Below, piece by piece: positions 60,124 through 64,000 of a DNA stretch of 64,000 nucleotides; positions within the stretch are counted from its first letter, which is position 1; every line of letters starts with the position of its first letter. The notes under the pieces were generated by a model. The model was not told the DNA's origin and ran no database searches. It saw only the letters and a list, made by a program, of their open reading frames with translations. Position numbers and translations under genes: made by a program. Where the stretch lies: contig NZ_PYGK01000006.1 in NCBI RefSeq assembly GCF_003014595.1, forward strand, positions 372,001 through 436,000. Reading direction: 5' to 3'. The DNA comes from Chitinophaga ginsengisoli. GTDB lineage: Bacteria > Bacteroidota > Bacteroidia > Chitinophagales > Chitinophagaceae.

Positions 60124-61452
60124 TTAGTATCTGTAGTAATCTGGTTTGAACGGCCCTTCAGCAGGAATGTTCAGGTATGTTGACTGTGCAGGGGTCAGAA
60201 TATCCAGTTCAACACCGATCTTCTTCAGGTGCAGACGGGCAACTTTCTCATCCAGGTGTTTAGGCAGTACGTAAACTTTGTTTTCGTATTTGTCTGTATG
60301 CTGCCACAGTTCCAGCTGAGCCAGTACCTGGTTGGTGAAGGAGTTACTCATCACGAATGATGGGTGACCGGTAGCACAACCAAGGTTTACCAGGCGGCCT
60401 TCAGCCAGCAGGATGATGTCTTTACCGTCGATGGTATATTTATCTACCTGAGGTTTGATCTCAACTTTGGTATTACCATAGTTTTTGTTCAGCCAGGCAA
60501 CATCAATTTCGATATCGAAGTGACCGATGTTGGAAACGATACACTTGTCTTTCATCAGTTTGAAGTGTTCAGCAGTGATGATATCGCGACAACCGGTAGT
60601 GGTTACGATGATATCAGCTTCTTTCACGGCGTCGCTCATTTTCTTCACTTCATAACCTTCCATAGCAGCCTGTAGTGCACAGATAGGATCGATCTCAGTT
60701 ACGATTACGCGGGCGCCTGCACCTCTCAGTGATTCTGCAGAACCTTTACCTACGTCACCAAAACCGGCAACAACAGCCACTTTACCAGCGATCATTACGT
60801 CTGTAGCACGACGGATAGCGTCTACACAGGATTCGCGGCAACCGTATTTGTTATCAAATTTGGATTTGGTAACAGAGTCGTTGATGTTGATAGCTGGAAT
60901 AGGTAGTGTACCATGCTGCATACGCTCATACAGACGGTGAACACCGGTAGTGGTTTCTTCACTCAGACCTTTCACGTGCTGGATCAACTCAGGATATTTA
61001 TCAAATACCATGTTGGTCAGGTCACCACCATCGTCCAGGATCATGTTCAATGGACGGTCCTGGCTACCGAAGAACAGGGTCTGTTCTATACACCAGTCAA
61101 ATTCCTTTTCATTCAGGCCTTTCCAGGCAAACACAGGTACTCCTGCAGCAGCGATGGCAGCAGCAGCGTGATCCTGGGTAGAGAAGATGTTGCAGGAGCT
61201 CCAGCGAACCTCAGCACCCAGGTGAACCAGGGTTTCTATCAGTACGGCAGTCTGGATGGTCATGTGCAGACATCCGGCAATACGTGCACCCTGTAAAGGC
61301 TTGGTGTTACCATATTCTTCCCTCAGAGACATCAGACCTGGCATTTCGGCTTCTGCAAGTTCAATTTCTTTACGTCCCCACTCGGCCAGAGACATATCTT
61401 TTACCTTGTAAGCAAGGGTAAAGTCAATGTTAGAATTAGCTATTGTAGACAT
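60124..61452 (-). CDS. ahcY: Adenosylhomocysteinase
   Basis: Hydrolyses S-adenosylhomocysteine to adenosine and homocysteine, keeping methyltransferases running. 442 residues. GCLHMTIQTAVLIETL (about 60), SSCNIFSTQDHAAAA (about 84), NAD site VVAGFGDVGKGSAES (about 230) and the C-terminus FKPDYYRY are typical. No SAH riboswitch is recognised upstream. Single gene. Confidence 0.97.
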   Translation of the reverse strand: MSTIANSNIDFTLAYKVKDMSLAEWGRKEIELAEAEMPGLMSLREEYGNTKPLQGARIAGCLHMTIQTAVLIETLVHLGAEVRWSSCNIFSTQDHAAAAIAAAGVPVFAWKGLNEKEFDWCIEQTLFFGSQDRPLNMILDDGGDLTNMVFDKYPELIQHVKGLSEETTTGVHRLYERMQHGTLPIPAININDSVTKSKFDNKYGCRESCVDAIRRATDVMIAGKVAVVAGFGDVGKGSAESLRGAGARVIVTEIDPICALQAAMEGYEVKKMSDAVKEADIIVTTTGCRDIITAEHFKLMKDKCIVSNIGHFDIEIDVAWLNKNYGNTKVEIKPQVDKYTIDGKDIILLAEGRLVNLGCATGHPSFVMSNSFTNQVLAQLELWQHTDKYENKVYVLPKHLDEKVARLHLKKIGVELDILTPAQSTYLNIPAEGPFKPDYYRY

Positions 61453-61468
61453 TATTTCTTGTTTTGTG

Positions 61469-61476
61469 CAAATCTA
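61469..61476 (-). promoter_or_regulatory. -7 box of ahcY
   Basis: Minus-strand TAGATTTG, an exact TAnnTTTG, 16 bases before the ATG. Confidence 0.4.
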
Positions 61477-61719
61477 GCGTTATTTTATGGGTTTAAACTG
61501 TGCATTTGTTCTTTTTTTATTTGTCCAAACAGAACAACTGTACTTCTATAAGCCGGTTAACCTCATATAACTGCTAAAAATGTGTTATGACACCGATTTA
61601 GCATAAGTATAATGATTTTATCCACTATAAATGTGGATTTATAATTTATTGAGCACTAGTACCTCATGGTAGTTATCCACATTCCAGCACGCAACATATG
61701 CACAGAATATATAAATTTG

Positions 61720-61751
61720 TTTGTATAAGTATGAAAATATAAATATGTTTG
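61720..61751 (+). promoter_or_regulatory. Promoter of the Calx-beta surface protein
   Basis: TTTG at 61720-61723 and TATGTTTG at 61744-61751, spacing exactly 20: a complete match to the Bacteroidota consensus. The leader would be about 190 bases. Confidence 0.6.
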
Positions 61752-61948
61752 TATCTTATATATATGTATTGTCTTTTATTTTATCAGATAATACTGTAGG
61801 TGGTTCCCGGAAATGGGGGGTGGAAAATTGTTTGATGTGAACTACCAAAAAAATGCTGCACATCATAGTGCGAAAGCTAACCATCTTTATTGAGCAGTGA
61901 CTTTTTTTAAGCTATTTGATGGATTATTACAACGTTACACAGTTTACT

Positions 61949-64000
61949 ATGTCTAAGCTTCCCAATCCTATGAAACGCAGTTTCGTTGCAGCGTTACGTA
62001 AATTGCCGAATGCACTCTGCAGGATCGTGCTGCCATTACTACTACTGCTGCTATGCAGTGAGGTGAATGCGCAAACTGTTAAAGCTGTGATCAATCCGAC
62101 CGGTGGAACTCCAGCGTCTAATGACCTGAAGATTGAGGTCCTCAGTGACGGCGGTATTAAGGTCACGCGGAAAGGATTATTAGAAAGTTACATCAGAACA
62201 GACAGCTCTCAGGGTATGAGGGCTTTTTTAGATTTTAAGAACAGTTCTTATCTGGTTCCGCCAAACCTGAAAAGTCCCGCTGTTTGCTACATTTCACCAA
62301 TATCAGGTACAGGTGAATACTGGGATCCTTACAAGGTACATATCGTAGGTACTATCCTCGATAAATATAAAAATTATCCTACCGGACAAACCGGTACGGT
62401 AACTATCATCGTGTCTTACGTGAAGAATACTAACTATTTCTTCATGGACTATGTATTGCACCTGCCACAGACCAGCGGCTTTACCAAAGCGTTGTTGTAT
62501 CAGTCAGAACAGGTAGTAATGGGTGTTGCCGCCAGTGATGATCCGGATGCTGCAAGTACCTGCGCCTACGGTTTCATGAGCCCGGATGGTACTACTGTCG
62601 GCGTGTATCGCGATGCCAGCTGTGCCCTGACCCCGGAAGCGCCCAGAAGCCACGTATATCGCTCACTGAGGAAGTTCGATTCCTGGGAGGTATCCCTTCC
62701 CGGCCATCGCTTTTATATAAATGATGCCGGTAGCTTCCCTTACAATACCGTTGCCGGCGGTATTGACGGAAATGCCCGTTCTATGGGTATCATGAAGCAG
62801 TTAGGCTCCGTGTTCCGTGATGGATCCCTGGATCCTGATCCGATGAACTTTAAAACATATCGCCTGCTTTCCGGATATGGAACGAGTATGACCGAGTTCG
62901 ATACCATCGCGGCGATGAAAGATACCATCCCTGTTCCGGGATTTGCGGCAGTAAACATCAAATTCTCCAACGGTACTTTATCTGGTAACGAAGGAAATAC
63001 TGCCGACGGAGAACAACCTGCACAGGGTCTTACCCTGACAGTATCCGGAGGTAAACTGAATGCACCAGCCTACGTACTGGTAAAATATGATCCGACGTAT
63101 GCTTCCAACTATTCACATCCGGCTGCACCTGGAACAGATTTTACCCTGACACAGGAAGCATTCCTCGTACCTGCAGGCGACTATACCACGCCTAAAAACG
63201 TGACTATCCCTAACCTGCATGTGATTGGGAATGACCAGCTACAATATAGCCGTACACTCCGCCTCAAACTGGTAAGTACCTGTACATCCCTGTTAAGCAT
63301 CTCCGGAACTTCCGAAGTGGATTACACGATCGTGGATGATGAGCCAAGAACGCTGACAATGAATATTGACAGCACTTCCCTGTTTGAAGGAAATTCCTCT
63401 AAGGCAAGGATCACCATGCCAATTGGTATTACCTGTCCGGAAGATATCGTGATCACTTTCTCCCGCGTAGGAACATCGACCGCAGGAGATACCGACTACG
63501 TTGTACCCGCTAATGTTGTAATACCTGCTAACCAGACAGGTACGCCAACATTTACTTTCTCAGCAAAAGCAGATAAAGTATTGGAAAATACGGAGAACCT
63601 GTCCCTGAAATTCCAGGGTACCATCTTAGGTATCGGTGTGGCTAGCCAGAAAGATCTGCAGATTAAGGATAGCACCTTCCTGAACCCTGCTTACTCACAG
63701 ATCCAGGCTGACTGTATCTCTCCTGATGCAGCAAGACCTATACCTGAAGGATATAGCGGTTTCCTAGGTTTACATCTGCCTCCGGGGGTAACCACAGAGG
63801 TGACTATCACGATGCAGGAGATCTATGTGGATTGGGACCATGCGACTGCAGAAGACCAGGTGGACTTTGACCTGAACTATTATTCCGGTCTGGAGTTCAA
63901 GATCACTCCGGGTACTACAGTTACCAAAGTGCCTTTCACTGTCTTTGCAGATAAACTCATAGAAGGACCTACGCCTGAATATTTTGACCTGGATATAGTA
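61949..64000 (+). CDS. Large surface protein with Calx-beta repeats (3' end outside window)
   Basis: Open reading frame running off the window, at least 684 residues from the ATG at 61949; alternatives are 61919 and 61970. Signal peptide: basic region then IVLPLLLLLLCSEVNAQ. Residues 45-180 form a unique N-terminal domain (GGIKVTRKGLLESYIRTD, then LDFKNSSYLVPPN). From about 330 come Calx-beta-type repeats: ASVNIKF-like FAAVNIKFSNGTLSGNEGN, DDEPRTLTMNIDSTSLFEGN (about 461) and a third beginning near 570, each with the EGN/ENTENL acidic patterns. Such proteins are giant calcium-binding adhesins or gliding-type surface proteins, usually T9SS exported. The C-terminus needed to confirm this is not in the window. 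Confidence 0.85.
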   Translation, partial: MSKLPNPMKRSFVAALRKLPNALCRIVLPLLLLLLCSEVNAQTVKAVINPTGGTPASNDLKIEVLSDGGIKVTRKGLLESYIRTDSSQGMRAFLDFKNSSYLVPPNLKSPAVCYISPISGTGEYWDPYKVHIVGTILDKYKNYPTGQTGTVTIIVSYVKNTNYFFMDYVLHLPQTSGFTKALLYQSEQVVMGVAASDDPDAASTCAYGFMSPDGTTVGVYRDASCALTPEAPRSHVYRSLRKFDSWEVSLPGHRFYINDAGSFPYNTVAGGIDGNARSMGIMKQLGSVFRDGSLDPDPMNFKTYRLLSGYGTSMTEFDTIAAMKDTIPVPGFAAVNIKFSNGTLSGNEGNTADGEQPAQGLTLTVSGGKLNAPAYVLVKYDPTYASNYSHPAAPGTDFTLTQEAFLVPAGDYTTPKNVTIPNLHVIGNDQLQYSRTLRLKLVSTCTSLLSISGTSEVDYTIVDDEPRTLTMNIDSTSLFEGNSSKARITMPIGITCPEDIVITFSRVGTSTAGDTDYVVPANVVIPANQTGTPTFTFSAKADKVLENTENLSLKFQGTILGIGVASQKDLQIKDSTFLNPAYSQIQADCISPDAARPIPEGYSGFLGLHLPPGVTTEVTITMQEIYVDWDHATAEDQVDFDLNYYSGLEFKITPGTTVTKVPFTVFADKLIEGPTPEYFDLDIV

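Larger units (their letters stand above)
61453..61948. other. AT-rich intergenic region with DnaA-box-like sites
   Basis: About 500 bases without a gene between divergent ahcY and the surface-protein gene. DnaA-like boxes: TTATCCACT (61618-61626), TGTGGATTT (61632-61640, reverse), TTATCCACA (61673-61681, exact) and ATATGCACA (61696-61704), followed by a very AT-rich tract 61705-61800. The first two also form an inverted repeat ATCCAC/GTGGAT. Confidence 0.5.

Overview
The window looks like chromosomal DNA of a Bacteroidota bacterium, most likely Chitinophagaceae (Chitinophaga-like). Supporting signs are a PorQ-type protein and a cellulase with a type IX secretion sorting tail, several Bacteroidota-restricted families (DUF4954, DUF4421, DUF5683, DUF4382, MbnP/MbnH), promoters of the TTTG-N19-21-TAnnTTTG kind, and weak or absent Shine-Dalgarno sequences. 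I see no prophage, insertion sequence, CRISPR array, tRNA or rRNA.

Layout. 1-5.5 kb: leucine operon leuC (5' end outside the window), a trans-aconitate-type methyltransferase, leuD, leuB, leuA. 5.6-6.3 kb: VanX-type D-Ala-D-Ala dipeptidase on the minus strand. 6.4-12.3 kb: a plus-strand operon for non-phosphorylative (oxidative) L-fucose use: two SDR dehydrogenases, a lipoprotein, a diketo-sugar-acid hydrolase, a mutarotase, a lactonase and a FucP permease; the sugar-acid dehydratase step is not here. 12.4-14.1 kb: an orphan ORF, a secreted cupin and an O-methyltransferase-like protein. 14.2-15.9 kb: MbnP and MbnH-like di-heme protein. 16.0-20.2 kb: a beta-helix DUF4954 protein and GlmS. 20.4-23.8 kb: a degenerate histidine-phosphatase lipoprotein, MgtE, a bestrophin and a SET-domain protein.

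24-33 kb: histidine degradation (MarR regulator, hutH, hutU, hutI, later hutG), interrupted by a large palindrome and a GH5 cellulase on the other strand. 33-43 kb: a secreted protein, purU, a phosphodiesterase, a DUF4421 protein, an HD-domain protein, aconitase, a PspC protein, a DUF4382 lipoprotein, kdsA and an SDR-type threonine dehydrogenase. 43.6-46.6 kb: assimilatory sulfate reduction cysH-cysD-cysN. 46.6-47.5 kb: a gene-free, highly structured region followed by an Rrf2 regulator. 48-51.2 kb: dapB, DUF5683, parB, parA. 51.3-61.5 kb: UPF0173 hydrolase, a membrane phosphoesterase, two outer-membrane barrels, lon, porQ, pdxJ, ahcY. 61.9-64 kb: the start of a very large Calx-beta surface protein.

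How parts fit. The leu genes perform all isopropylmalate steps. Fucose is oxidised to pyruvate and lactate. Hut genes turn histidine into glutamate and formamide. cysDN makes APS, which the Fe-S type CysH reduces directly, so no APS kinase is needed. The cellulase is probably exported by a type IX system of which PorQ is one part. The least explained sequence is the 46.6-47.5 kb hairpin region, the 44-bp perfect inverted repeat behind hutI, and a cluster of DnaA-box-like sites beside an AT-rich tract at 61.6-61.8 kb.
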